Source: Pseudomonadales bacterium | GTDB lineage: Bacteria; Pseudomonadota; Gammaproteobacteria; Pseudomonadales; JAHEIH01 | Length of the DNA: 5,799 bases | Direction: 5' to 3' | Assembly (NCBI GenBank): GCA_023255355.1 | Contig: JALRIU010000159.1 | Location: 1 to 5,799, forward strand | In this document: piece by piece, positions 1-5,799 of the stretch | Numbering within the stretch: the stretch's first letter is position 1 | Layout of the letters: every line of letters starts with the position of its first letter | Translations under genes and position numbers: made by a program | The notes under the pieces: model-generated | The model's database searches: none | Told to the model about the DNA's origin: nothing | The model's input: only the letters and a program-made list of their open reading frames with translations

Positions 1-1
1 C

Positions 2-556
2 GAAACGCCTGAGATTGATCTTCCTGCGCTTAGCCCACTTTTGGCGAATGCCCGTGATAACGGACTCATCAGTTCAGACACAGCTGAACGCATCTATAGT
101 TATAAACTTTTTGGAGACTGGAAAACCAGTCCTAACTATCAAGCACAGCAACCTTTATCTGGTGTATCTATTATTTTTGGCAACTATGTCGCTGGTCGCT
201 ACAAGGAATACCAAGATTGGTATGAACATGTTCATAGCGTAGAAGTAATAAATGTACCAGGCCACGTCGCCATGAAACGCGGTGAACTATGCAGCACTCA
301 ATTAGAACCTAAACATTATTGTCCAGGTGACCAACTCGTTCTATGTGCACAGCAAACGGATGATTTACTATTTACGATTCGTGATTTTAGTGCTCGAGCT
401 CGCGGTGTGAGCCCAAGCGGAATCGCCATGGAACCACGTTCTCAATCTGGCTCATTCGCAAGAACGGTGCATTACTTCAAAAAAATTAGCGGCCAATCAT
501 TCTGGCCTGGTGGAATTGCCTACGGTGGTGATTTCTCGGTCTATGAACAAAATTAA
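2..556 (+). CDS. Dimeric alpha/beta-barrel (EthD-like) protein, 5' partial
   Basis: The frame is open to the left edge (it begins Glu-Thr-Pro-Glu at base 2), so the N-terminus is missing; the internal TTG at 41 is not a convincing start. The visible 184 residues contain a stretch around bases 160-290 with a beta strand (SIIFGNYVAGR), a Tyr/Trp/His-rich helix (YQDWYEHVHSVEV) and a VPG turn followed by a basic strand (HVAMKRGELC). This pattern is typical of small EthD/antibiotic-monooxygenase-type dimeric barrels, where a D-W-Y-x-x-H-x-x-E-type helix follows the first strand. Such proteins are cytoplasmic and often accompany catabolic enzymes, but their reaction is usually unknown. The segment before this domain (AERIYSYKLFGDW) resembles the end of the protein (FARTVHYFKKISG), so two tandem barrel domains are possible. 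It is first in the visible operon, and its stop is 11 bases before the SDR start. The fold is a fair guess; the function is unassigned. Confidence 0.72.
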   Translation, partial: ETPEIDLPALSPLLANARDNGLISSDTAERIYSYKLFGDWKTSPNYQAQQPLSGVSIIFGNYVAGRYKEYQDWYEHVHSVEVINVPGHVAMKRGELCSTQLEPKHYCPGDQLVLCAQQTDDLLFTIRDFSARARGVSPSGIAMEPRSQSGSFARTVHYFKKISGQSFWPGGIAYGGDFSVYEQN

Positions 557-567
557 GGAGATTAAAT

Positions 568-1305
568 ATGTCTAAGACAATCGTCATAACCGGTGCTGGT
601 GTTGGACTTGGTAGAACTCTTGCTCGCCGCTTTGCTAAAGATGGCGACAAGGTTATTTTACTCGGACGGACGCTTTCGAAAGTTGCAGCCGCTGCCGCCG
701 AGATTGGCGAGCTCGCAACCGCTTACGAATGTGATGTTTCTGTGCCGGACTCAGTTCGCCGTGCTTTTGAACAGATTGAAAAAACATTCGGCACTATAGA
801 TGTTCTAATCAATAATGCTGGTATTTTTGAACCCTTCGAACTTGTTAAAGCGACTGATGAACAAATTTTAAGAGGCATAAATACCAACGTTTGCGGAACA
901 ATGTTTTGTAGTAGATCTGCCATACCGTTAATGAAAAACGGTGCTCATATCATTAACATTTCCAGTGAAAGCATTGAGCACCCTATGCCTCACTTCACTA
1001 TATACCAATCATCAAAAGCGGCAGTTGAGTGTTTCACCCAAAAGCTTGCTTTGGAAGTTGAACCCCTAGGTATCAGAGTTACTGCTGTCAGATGCGGCCA
1101 GATGTATGAAGAAGGTAAACAATGGGATATCCCCATGGAGGCCGCTATTGCATTCCATGAAGCTTGCCAAAAACGTGGTATCAACCCCCGTGAACGTCCC
1201 ATTTCGCAATTCACCTCTATGGAAAACATTTTCCGCAGCTTAATCGATCTTCCACCAGATGTTCATGTTGGATTTATAAGCGCCCACGCTCGCAGAGACC
1301 ATTAA
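568..1305 (+). CDS. Short-chain dehydrogenase/reductase (SDR family)
   Basis: This is a 245-residue classical SDR of normal length, a soluble NAD(P)(H)-dependent oxidoreductase that interconverts alcohols and ketones. Visible motifs in order are the Rossmann glycine motif TGAGVGLG (residues 8-15), Gly-Arg after strand 2 (33-34), Asp-Val (56-57) contacting the adenine ring, NNAG (82-85), Asn107 in the NxxG helix, Ser133 of the INISS strand, and the catalytic YQSSK pair Tyr146/Lys150. The full Asn-Ser-Tyr-Lys tetrad is therefore present. Arg34 would favour NADP(H), but only weakly. The ATG at 568 is supported by AAGGAG at 555-560 with a 7-base spacer; this site overlaps the stop of the preceding gene. 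The next gene starts 12 bases after the stop, which indicates co-transcription. In context it probably oxidises a hydroxyl or reduces a keto group on the pathway substrate. The C-terminal substrate loop is not diagnostic, so the substrate is unknown. Confidence 0.93.
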   Translation: MSKTIVITGAGVGLGRTLARRFAKDGDKVILLGRTLSKVAAAAAEIGELATAYECDVSVPDSVRRAFEQIEKTFGTIDVLINNAGIFEPFELVKATDEQILRGINTNVCGTMFCSRSAIPLMKNGAHIINISSESIEHPMPHFTIYQSSKAAVECFTQKLALEVEPLGIRVTAVRCGQMYEEGKQWDIPMEAAIAFHEACQKRGINPRERPISQFTSMENIFRSLIDLPPDVHVGFISAHARRDH

Positions 1306-1317
1306 AAGGAATAACCT

Positions 1318-2784
1318 ATGCAATTGACTGACGCACTCATATTTATCAATGGAGAATTTCGCCACGCTAACAGCGGTAAGATGTTCGACATTATTAACCC
1401 TTGGACCGGAAAAGTTGCTGGCCAAGCTGCAGATGCAGATGAAAGCGATACTGATCTCGCCATTGATGCAGCCCGAAATGCCTTTGATAACACTGACTGG
1501 AAAGACAACCACGCCTACCGCTTAGACGTCATGGCACGTTATGCCAAACTATTACGTGAAAAACGTCATGAGTTATTGCAGATTGCTCGTATTGAGGCAG
1601 GCGCCGCGGTTGGCGCGGGCGCACGGGCACATATTGATGGTGCATTAGATGGCATGGATGATCTCGTCAAATGCTTTGCCGATGTGGTTTTCGAAGAAGA
1701 TCGACCTGACCGAGTCGTTGGCGGCGTTCTTAATGTTCGGAAAGTGCGTCACGAAGCACTCGGTGTGGTTGCTGCTATAACGCCATGGAACGTCCCACTG
1801 TATGTGAATGTAGGTAAAATGGGTGCGGCATTACTCGCAGGCTGCACGGTGATACTAAAACCTGCACCAGACACCCCAAAAATGGCCACTTTCATGGCAG
1901 AAATAGCTGTAGAAGCAGGGATACCCGCTGGCGTATTTAATGTACTGCCTTCACTACATCCCGCTTCAGTCGGCGAAAAGTTAGTGACCTCACCTTTAGT
2001 GGACTGTATTTCATTTACCGGCTCTACCGCTGTTGGTAAGCATATCATGCGCCAAGGTGCTGAAACCTTAAAACGTGTATTCCTCGAATTAGGTGGCAAG
2101 TCCGTAAATATCATTCTGGACGACGCGCCAGATTTTATGATGGCCGTCGCCAGTTCAATGGTGGTTTTCCACGCTGGACAAGGTTGCGCCTACCCTACTC
2201 GTTTACTTGTACCCAAAAATCGCTATCAAGAAGCCTGCGCCATACTTCAGGGCTCGTATGCGCACTTCGACAGTAAATGGGGCGATTTTGAGGAACCTAC
2301 CTGCATCATGGGCCCGGTCATTTCTGCCAAACAACGTGACCGTGTAATGGACTATATCCGCATTGGCCAAGAAGAAGGTGCTCGCTTATTGGCAGGAGGC
2401 ACATTACGGCCCGATAAAGGTGAGGGATACTTCATTGCTCCAACCTGTTTTGTCGATGTCGACAACAATATGCGCATTGCCCAAGAAGAAATTTTCGGCC
2501 CAGTATTGGTTGTCATTCCTTATGAAGATGATGATGACGCAGTTCGCATTGCCAACGAAAGTAGCTATGGACTGGGTGGAGCAGTGACCTCTGGTGACGA
2601 GGCGCGCGCTATGCGAATTGCCGAACGTATCCAAGCTGGCTGTATTAGTGTTAATGGCGGCATGAGTATTTTAGGGGATTTACCTTTTGGTGGATACAAA
2701 GGAAGTGGCATTGGTCGAGAATGGGGCCACGAGGGAATTCAAGAATTTTTACAATCCAAAGCTATCGCTGCTGGGCGACGTTAA
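1318..2784 (+). CDS. NAD(P)-dependent aldehyde dehydrogenase
   Basis: This 488-residue protein is a full-length member of the aldehyde dehydrogenase superfamily, which oxidises an aldehyde to a carboxylate in the cytoplasm through a cysteine thiohemiacetal. Key residues are all visible: Asn158 in the TPWNVP motif (oxyanion hole), the cofactor-binding FTGSTAVG motif from Phe233, the general base Glu257 in LELGGKS, the nucleophile Cys290 in GQGC, and Glu391/Phe393 in EEIFGPV, which position the nicotinamide ribose. The C-terminal segment (PFGGYKGSGIGRE) is typical of the family. AAGGA at 1306-1310 with a 7-base spacer supports the ATG at 1318, and the gene follows the SDR by 12 bases. The GQGC-A-x-P-T-R form of the active-site loop occurs in general-purpose catabolic ALDHs; I cannot assign a specific aldehyde. 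Its position immediately before a ThDP enzyme suggests it consumes the aldehyde that enzyme releases. Confidence 0.95.
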   Translation: MQLTDALIFINGEFRHANSGKMFDIINPWTGKVAGQAADADESDTDLAIDAARNAFDNTDWKDNHAYRLDVMARYAKLLREKRHELLQIARIEAGAAVGAGARAHIDGALDGMDDLVKCFADVVFEEDRPDRVVGGVLNVRKVRHEALGVVAAITPWNVPLYVNVGKMGAALLAGCTVILKPAPDTPKMATFMAEIAVEAGIPAGVFNVLPSLHPASVGEKLVTSPLVDCISFTGSTAVGKHIMRQGAETLKRVFLELGGKSVNIILDDAPDFMMAVASSMVVFHAGQGCAYPTRLLVPKNRYQEACAILQGSYAHFDSKWGDFEEPTCIMGPVISAKQRDRVMDYIRIGQEEGARLLAGGTLRPDKGEGYFIAPTCFVDVDNNMRIAQEEIFGPVLVVIPYEDDDDAVRIANESSYGLGGAVTSGDEARAMRIAERIQAGCISVNGGMSILGDLPFGGYKGSGIGREWGHEGIQEFLQSKAIAAGRR

Positions 2785-2805
2785 TTAGCGAATAAGGTAA
2801 TAATT

Positions 2806-4590
2806 ATGACAGTGCAAAGAATTCATCACCGCATGGTGGACCTGGTTCAGGCAGAGGGTGTAGATACTCTGTTTGGGATACCTGATCCAAGCTTTTTTGG
2901 TATGTTTATCGAAGGTCAAAAACGCGGCATGGAAATCGTCTCTCCCCATCATGAATCTGTCGCAGCCATGATGGCAGACGGCTACTATCGCATGTGCGGC
3001 AAACCGGGCGTGATTTGTATTAATAAAGGTCCTGGTGTCGCTAACGTCGCCAGTGGCGCAAATTACCTAAAAAAAGAAAATATTCCCGCTGTTTTTATCA
3101 TGGCGCAACGCCACCGACTTTATGAACAACGGGTCAGGCGTGGCATGACTCAGTTCATGAAACAACCCCCCATGTTTGAAGGCGTTATGAAATACATTGG
3201 CGTCGTTGAATATATCGAACAATTAGATGAAGTCTTTCAAGAAGCATTCCGTCAAGCATTGAGCGGAGTACCAGGCCCAACGTACATAGAAATCCCCTTG
3301 CATATCATGCAAGGCGAAATTGATCTACCCCCTGTGCTAGCTCCCAACCGCTATCGTTTGGTAAATCAACAGGCTGGCACCGATGCTATAGCCGAGGCAG
3401 TCACCATTCTAACTAACGCGAGCCACCCCATCTTATTACTCGGACAAGGTGCTATGGCATCACGCGCCCATGACAAGGTCATAGCCCTTGCCAACAAAAT
3501 TGGCTGCCCAATTATCAATACTATTAGTGTTGAAGCGGTACTCGAAGGCATGGATGATCGAACCTTGCCCTATGGCAGCGCAAGTGCCAGTGAACTGGTG
3601 GCTCGTGCAGACGCCGTGTTAGCCATAGGCACAGAAATCGGCGAAGCCATGCACTATGGCCGAGGTCGACACTGGTCGAAAGGTAAGACCGATCGCAAAT
3701 GGATTTATATTGAACAAGACCCTACAGCGATCGGAGTCAACCGCCCTATTGACGTGCCATTGGTGGGTGATTTAAGAGCGGTAGTACCCCAGCTTACTCA
3801 CGCATTAGGTGATTTTCAGGGCCAGCTCCCTTTAGACGTAGCTGGTTTTGTTGCGGCTCACCAAGCCTATAAAGACGCACTGGTTGCTAAAATTCCTAAT
3901 AATTCTTCACCTATCCATACCGGTCGTTTAGCCGTAGAAGCCACTCGTGCCATTCCTGCTAACAGTGTCATCGTCCGAGATGGTGGCGCTGCAAGCATGT
4001 GGTTCAACGCTGCATTAATGATGAATCCTCGTGATGCCATGTGGAGTTCAAACTATGGCGCAATTGGTACTGGCTTACCCTATGCGTTAGGGGCAAAACT
4101 TGTCGTGCGCGATACACGACCGGTAGTTGTACTTACAGGTGACTCATCGATTCTTTTTCATATTTCTGAACTGGAAACCGCTGTCCGTAAAAACCTACCT
4201 GTTGTGATAGTAGTTTCTGTTGATTATGCATGGGGTTTGGAAGAAGCATCTTATAAAGCGAATTTTGGTCCAGACACGCCTATTCCAGAAGCCCGCTGGA
4301 GTCGCACCGTAAGATTAGACAAAACCGCTGAAAGCTTTGGCGCTTATGGTGAATTTGTCGATAAAACCGAAGACATTGCGCCAGCTATTCAACGTGCTTT
4401 AGCGTCAGGCCGACCTGCCCTCATCCATGTTGAAGTCGACCCCAGCATTAACAGCAGTTTTGCTGAAGTCCCTGGGTTTGCTGAGTTCCGCACGTGGTAC
4501 GGTGAAGAGACGGACAATTTAAGCCCTTTAGTAAATAAAGGCGGTGATCCAGATGGCAGCAAAGGAAAATCATCAGGCAGCGGCTACTAA
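2806..4590 (+). CDS. Thiamine-diphosphate enzyme (acetolactate synthase/benzoylformate decarboxylase-like)
   Basis: This 594-residue protein has the three-domain plan of ThDP decarboxylases and carboligases. The PYR domain (about 1-170) carries the catalytic Glu50 in HHES-x-A-A-M-M-A-D-G-Y, which activates the cofactor, and GPGVAN. The central domain (about 185-340) contains ILLLGQGA. The PP domain (about 380-555) has GAIGTGLPYALGA (418 onward) and the ThDP/Mg motif GDS at 445-447, followed 27 residues later by Asp473 in SVDYAWG. The usual form is GDG...NN; Asp at the second position can also bind magnesium, so activity is expected. A Gly/Ser/Lys-rich tail (about 579-594) extends past the fold. 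No small regulatory ilvN-like subunit is adjacent, and the neighbours are an ALDH and an SDR, so a catabolic 2-keto-acid decarboxylase or acyloin/benzoin-type lyase is more likely than branched-chain amino acid synthesis. The start has TAAGGT at 2793-2798 with a 7-base spacer. Family is certain; reaction and substrate are inferred. Confidence 0.93.
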   Translation: MTVQRIHHRMVDLVQAEGVDTLFGIPDPSFFGMFIEGQKRGMEIVSPHHESVAAMMADGYYRMCGKPGVICINKGPGVANVASGANYLKKENIPAVFIMAQRHRLYEQRVRRGMTQFMKQPPMFEGVMKYIGVVEYIEQLDEVFQEAFRQALSGVPGPTYIEIPLHIMQGEIDLPPVLAPNRYRLVNQQAGTDAIAEAVTILTNASHPILLLGQGAMASRAHDKVIALANKIGCPIINTISVEAVLEGMDDRTLPYGSASASELVARADAVLAIGTEIGEAMHYGRGRHWSKGKTDRKWIYIEQDPTAIGVNRPIDVPLVGDLRAVVPQLTHALGDFQGQLPLDVAGFVAAHQAYKDALVAKIPNNSSPIHTGRLAVEATRAIPANSVIVRDGGAASMWFNAALMMNPRDAMWSSNYGAIGTGLPYALGAKLVVRDTRPVVVLTGDSSILFHISELETAVRKNLPVVIVVSVDYAWGLEEASYKANFGPDTPIPEARWSRTVRLDKTAESFGAYGEFVDKTEDIAPAIQRALASGRPALIHVEVDPSINSSFAEVPGFAEFRTWYGEETDNLSPLVNKGGDPDGSKGKSSGSGY

Positions 4591-4600
4591 ACGTAGCCGC
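4580..4600. terminator. Hairpin at the operon end, stop codon in its loop
   Basis: GCGGCTAC (4580-4587) pairs perfectly with GTAGCCGC (4593-4600), an 8-bp GC-rich stem around a 5-base loop (TAAAC) that contains the ThDP gene's TAA stop (4588-4590). The plus-strand tract after it (ATATTTCTCT) is only moderately T-rich. On the minus strand the stem is followed by a T-containing run (GATGATTTTCCTTT), so it could serve both convergent genes. The stem is directly visible; terminator function is inferred, and the weak U tract limits confidence. Confidence 0.6.
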
Positions 4601-4623
4601 ATATTTCTCTAGCTACCCCAAAA

Positions 4624-5166
4624 TTAATTAGCTGGCACAAAAGCCGCGCGCTTATTTGTTAAAGGTCGTTGATAAGATGGGTCATCACGACTGCGTGAAG
4701 GGGCACCATTGACATTAATATCGGGCAAGTCTGCAAATGGAATCGGCATGGAAGGCACCATGCCAGACCACTCAATCACGGTATTGCGAGTCGCTATTTT
4801 CCACTCGCCTGCGCGACGTTCAAAACGATCTAAATAACGCCCCCCTGCTATCCAATTGCTATCATCGCGGTTGCGACCAACGAACAAGTAGTACGTTTCT
4901 GTATGGGCAGTATCGCCATCAATATCACAGCTATGATTAAGTAGATTGTGATGGGTAGCAGATTGACCTTGATCGTGTAAATCACGCGCCCAATCAAATA
5001 ACACGCTAGGGCCACCTACATAGATACCCGCAGCAATCACTGCATCCTCATGAAAGGCAGATAAAAAAGCGTTTTGATCGAATCGATCCATACCACGACC
5101 AAATCTAACCAAGCAGTCCCAAATATCTTGTCTATCCAATAGCGCTTGCAAACGTTTTGTATCCAT
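4624..5166 (-). CDS. SnoaL-like / NTF2-fold family protein
   Basis: This 180-residue protein begins with helices LQALLDRQDIWDCLVRFGRGMDRFD, a sequence pattern typical of the SnoaL_4 group of NTF2-fold proteins, followed by the strand-entry motif FHEDAV (38-43) and a His-rich segment THHNLLNHSCDI (71-82), then ETYYLFVGR and a G-G-R-Y-x-D-R-F-E strand (about 107-116). Members form cone-shaped pockets and act as isomerases, dehydratases or hydrolases, or have unknown roles near aromatic and steroid catabolism genes. The ATG at 5166 is preferred over an in-frame GTG at 5196: homology-like sequence starts at this Met, and the 10 extra residues come from DNA that reads as the truncated oxidoreductase in another frame. 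No good Shine-Dalgarno precedes it (AAAGAAAATT), because the upstream sequence appears foreign. It converges on the ThDP operon with 33 bases between stops. Fold likely; function unknown. Confidence 0.85.
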   Translation of the reverse strand: MDTKRLQALLDRQDIWDCLVRFGRGMDRFDQNAFLSAFHEDAVIAAGIYVGGPSVLFDWARDLHDQGQSATHHNLLNHSCDIDGDTAHTETYYLFVGRNRDDSNWIAGGRYLDRFERRAGEWKIATRNTVIEWSGMVPSMPIPFADLPDINVNGAPSRSRDDPSYQRPLTNKRAAFVPAN

Positions 5167-5338
5167 AATTTTCTTTAACAGACAACTGAATCCCACATTG
5201 CATACCGCAAAAACAACAATGTGTTTTCACCAATTCATCCGGCTCATCTCTTCCTTCGTATCCTTCTTTTGGACTGTAATTTAAGTGCGGTCCAAACTGT
5301 GCCACAATATGTTCTTCAGAAACAGGTAATTTTGCCAT
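5132..5338 (-). pseudogene. Molybdopterin oxidoreductase (nitrate reductase-like), N-terminal fragment
   Basis: Reading from the ATG at 5338, the first 57 residues (down to about 5168) look like the start of a bis-MGD molybdopterin oxidoreductase: GRDEPDELVKTHCCFCGMQC leads into GIQLSVKEN, with Cys41, Cys44 and Cys48 forming the Cys-x2-Cys-x3-Cys part of the N-terminal 4Fe-4S site. Family members are usually 700 or more residues long, and the fourth cysteine and all molybdopterin-binding domains are missing. After Asn57 the frame runs 11 more codons (Tyr-Gly-Tyr-Lys...) through the out-of-frame start of the SnoaL gene to a TAG at 5132-5134. The 68-residue product could not be active. It follows the membrane-protein gene by 20 bases on the same strand, with only a weak purine-rich site (AGAAG) before the ATG. 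Truncation by rearrangement and a chimeric assembly are both possible. Confidence 0.75.
5158..5172. other. Junction between two unrelated sequence blocks
   Basis: On the minus strand, molybdopterin-oxidoreductase coding sequence ends near 5168 (Val-Lys-Glu-Asn) and the SnoaL gene's ATG starts at 5166. No intergenic region, promoter or ribosome binding site lies between them. The breakpoint cannot be placed to the base, but must lie within a few bases of 5166. There is no visible insertion sequence, target duplication or tRNA at the join. Confidence 0.65.
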
Positions 5339-5358
5339 GTTTATCTTCTTTTATTTTT

Positions 5359-5799
5359 TTATCCAAATAATTGTCCGCCTTCTTGTCTTGCTCTCAAATG
5401 CGCCTGAGCCAACCTTGCTCTTTTCCCTTCCGGACTTAAATCTAAATGTGAACTTCCATCTGCTCGATCAAAATCAAATCCTAATTGTCTCGTCACCAGT
5501 TTCAAATCCTGAATATGCAATTGGGTTGCAAATTCTTCTCCGGTATGTTCGCAAACGGCCATTCCCTTTTGCTTACCTACTCTTTGATAAATGTGAGCTG
5601 CAATTTGCGCCGGTCTTTGTATAATGTGAAAAAACTTTCCGAATGGAATCCATATTAGAAACAAGATTACAGTTACTGCATGCAATACGGCTAAAAACTC
5701 AAAAGCCAAACCTTTCATAAATTGGTACGAATACGTCAAACCTAATCCTGTAACCGAAATTGCAATCAAAAGGATTAATGGCAATAAATCGCCTTCAAA
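5359..5799 (-). CDS. Membrane protein with nitrate reductase gamma-like segment, 5' partial
   Basis: The frame is open to the right edge (it begins Phe-Glu-Gly-Asp at 5799), so only the C-terminal 146 residues are seen; the TTG at 5784 is not a likely start. Two hydrophobic segments are visible, at about residues 5-25 (LLPLILLIAISVTGLGLTY) and 31-53 (FEFLAVLHAVTVILFLIWIP), followed by GKFFHIIQRPAQ and a cytoplasmic-type tail with CEHTGEEF and LHIQDLK. His40 and His58 sit where heme-b ligands lie in NarI-like cytochromes, but this is only suggestive. The tail is Arg/Ala/Gln-rich near the end (about 124-143). Direct adjacency to a molybdopterin oxidoreductase start, 20 bases away on the same strand, suggests an electron-transfer membrane partner for that enzyme. 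I recognise the general type but cannot name the family with certainty. Composition is more AT-rich than in the left block. Confidence 0.7.
   Translation of the reverse strand, partial: FEGDLLPLILLIAISVTGLGLTYSYQFMKGLAFEFLAVLHAVTVILFLIWIPFGKFFHIIQRPAQIAAHIYQRVGKQKGMAVCEHTGEEFATQLHIQDLKLVTRQLGFDFDRADGSSHLDLSPEGKRARLAQAHLRARQEGGQLFG

Noticed and set aside
1749..2114. 121-codon minus-strand open frame inside the aldehyde dehydrogenase gene
   Set aside because: It is fully antisense to a clear ALDH coding region, has no recognisable domain and looks like a codon-bias shadow.
2806..4590. Biosynthetic acetolactate synthase (ilvB)
   Set aside because: No small regulatory subunit or branched-chain amino acid genes are adjacent, and the neighbours are catabolic. 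The family assignment alone does not support the symbol.
4611..4633. AGCTA...TAGCT inverted repeat between the convergent genes
   Set aside because: Only 5 bp, AT-containing, with a 13-base loop; too weak to call as a terminator or operator.
5167..5196. GTG start at 5196 for the SnoaL gene
   Set aside because: The extra 10 codons derive from the oxidoreductase sequence in another frame and have no SnoaL character; the ATG at 5166 fits the family's usual beginning.
5341..5361. T-rich run as a plus-strand terminator or slippage site
   Set aside because: No stem precedes it, and it is simply the AT-rich spacer and stop region between the two minus-strand genes.
5337..5624. Plus-strand 95-codon frame at the right end
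   Set aside because: It lies opposite the membrane-protein gene, which has coherent transmembrane segments and family-like motifs; its product has none.

Overview
The window joins two kinds of sequence. Positions 1 to about 5166 look like proteobacterial DNA (I infer a gammaproteobacterium or similar, from moderate GC of roughly 45-50% by hand count, clear Shine-Dalgarno sites and the style of catabolic gene cluster). Positions about 5167-5799 are more AT-rich (about 39% GC by hand count for 5341-5799) and carry parts of a respiratory or assimilatory oxidoreductase module. No rRNA, tRNA, transposase or CRISPR array is visible.

The left part is a tight same-strand operon: a dimeric alpha/beta-barrel (EthD-like) protein cut by the left edge (2-556), a short-chain dehydrogenase/reductase (568-1305), an NAD(P)-dependent aldehyde dehydrogenase (1318-2784) and a thiamine-diphosphate enzyme of the acetolactate synthase/benzoylformate decarboxylase fold (2806-4590). 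Gaps are 11, 12 and 21 bases, and each downstream gene has a purine-rich ribosome binding site. The operon ends in a hairpin whose loop contains the last stop codon. A convergent SnoaL/NTF2-like gene (4624-5166) follows on the minus strand. All catalytic motifs that can be seen are intact.

The gene set suggests a catabolic route in which the SDR acts on a hydroxyl or keto group, the ThDP enzyme cleaves or decarboxylates a 2-keto (or 2-hydroxyketone) compound to an aldehyde, and the ALDH oxidises the aldehyde to an acid. The EthD-like and SnoaL-like proteins would be small auxiliary enzymes. The order of chemistry resembles the mandelate pathway, but the substrate cannot be read from sequence.

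The right part, on the minus strand, holds the C-terminal half of a membrane protein (5359-5799, cut by the right edge) followed 20 bases later by the first 57 codons of a molybdopterin oxidoreductase with its N-terminal Cys-x2-Cys-x3-Cys iron-sulfur motif. That gene stops resembling its family at almost exactly the base where the SnoaL gene's ATG begins. This abrupt junction, with the composition change, is the most notable anomaly. It is either a real rearrangement that destroyed the oxidoreductase gene or a chimeric assembly join.
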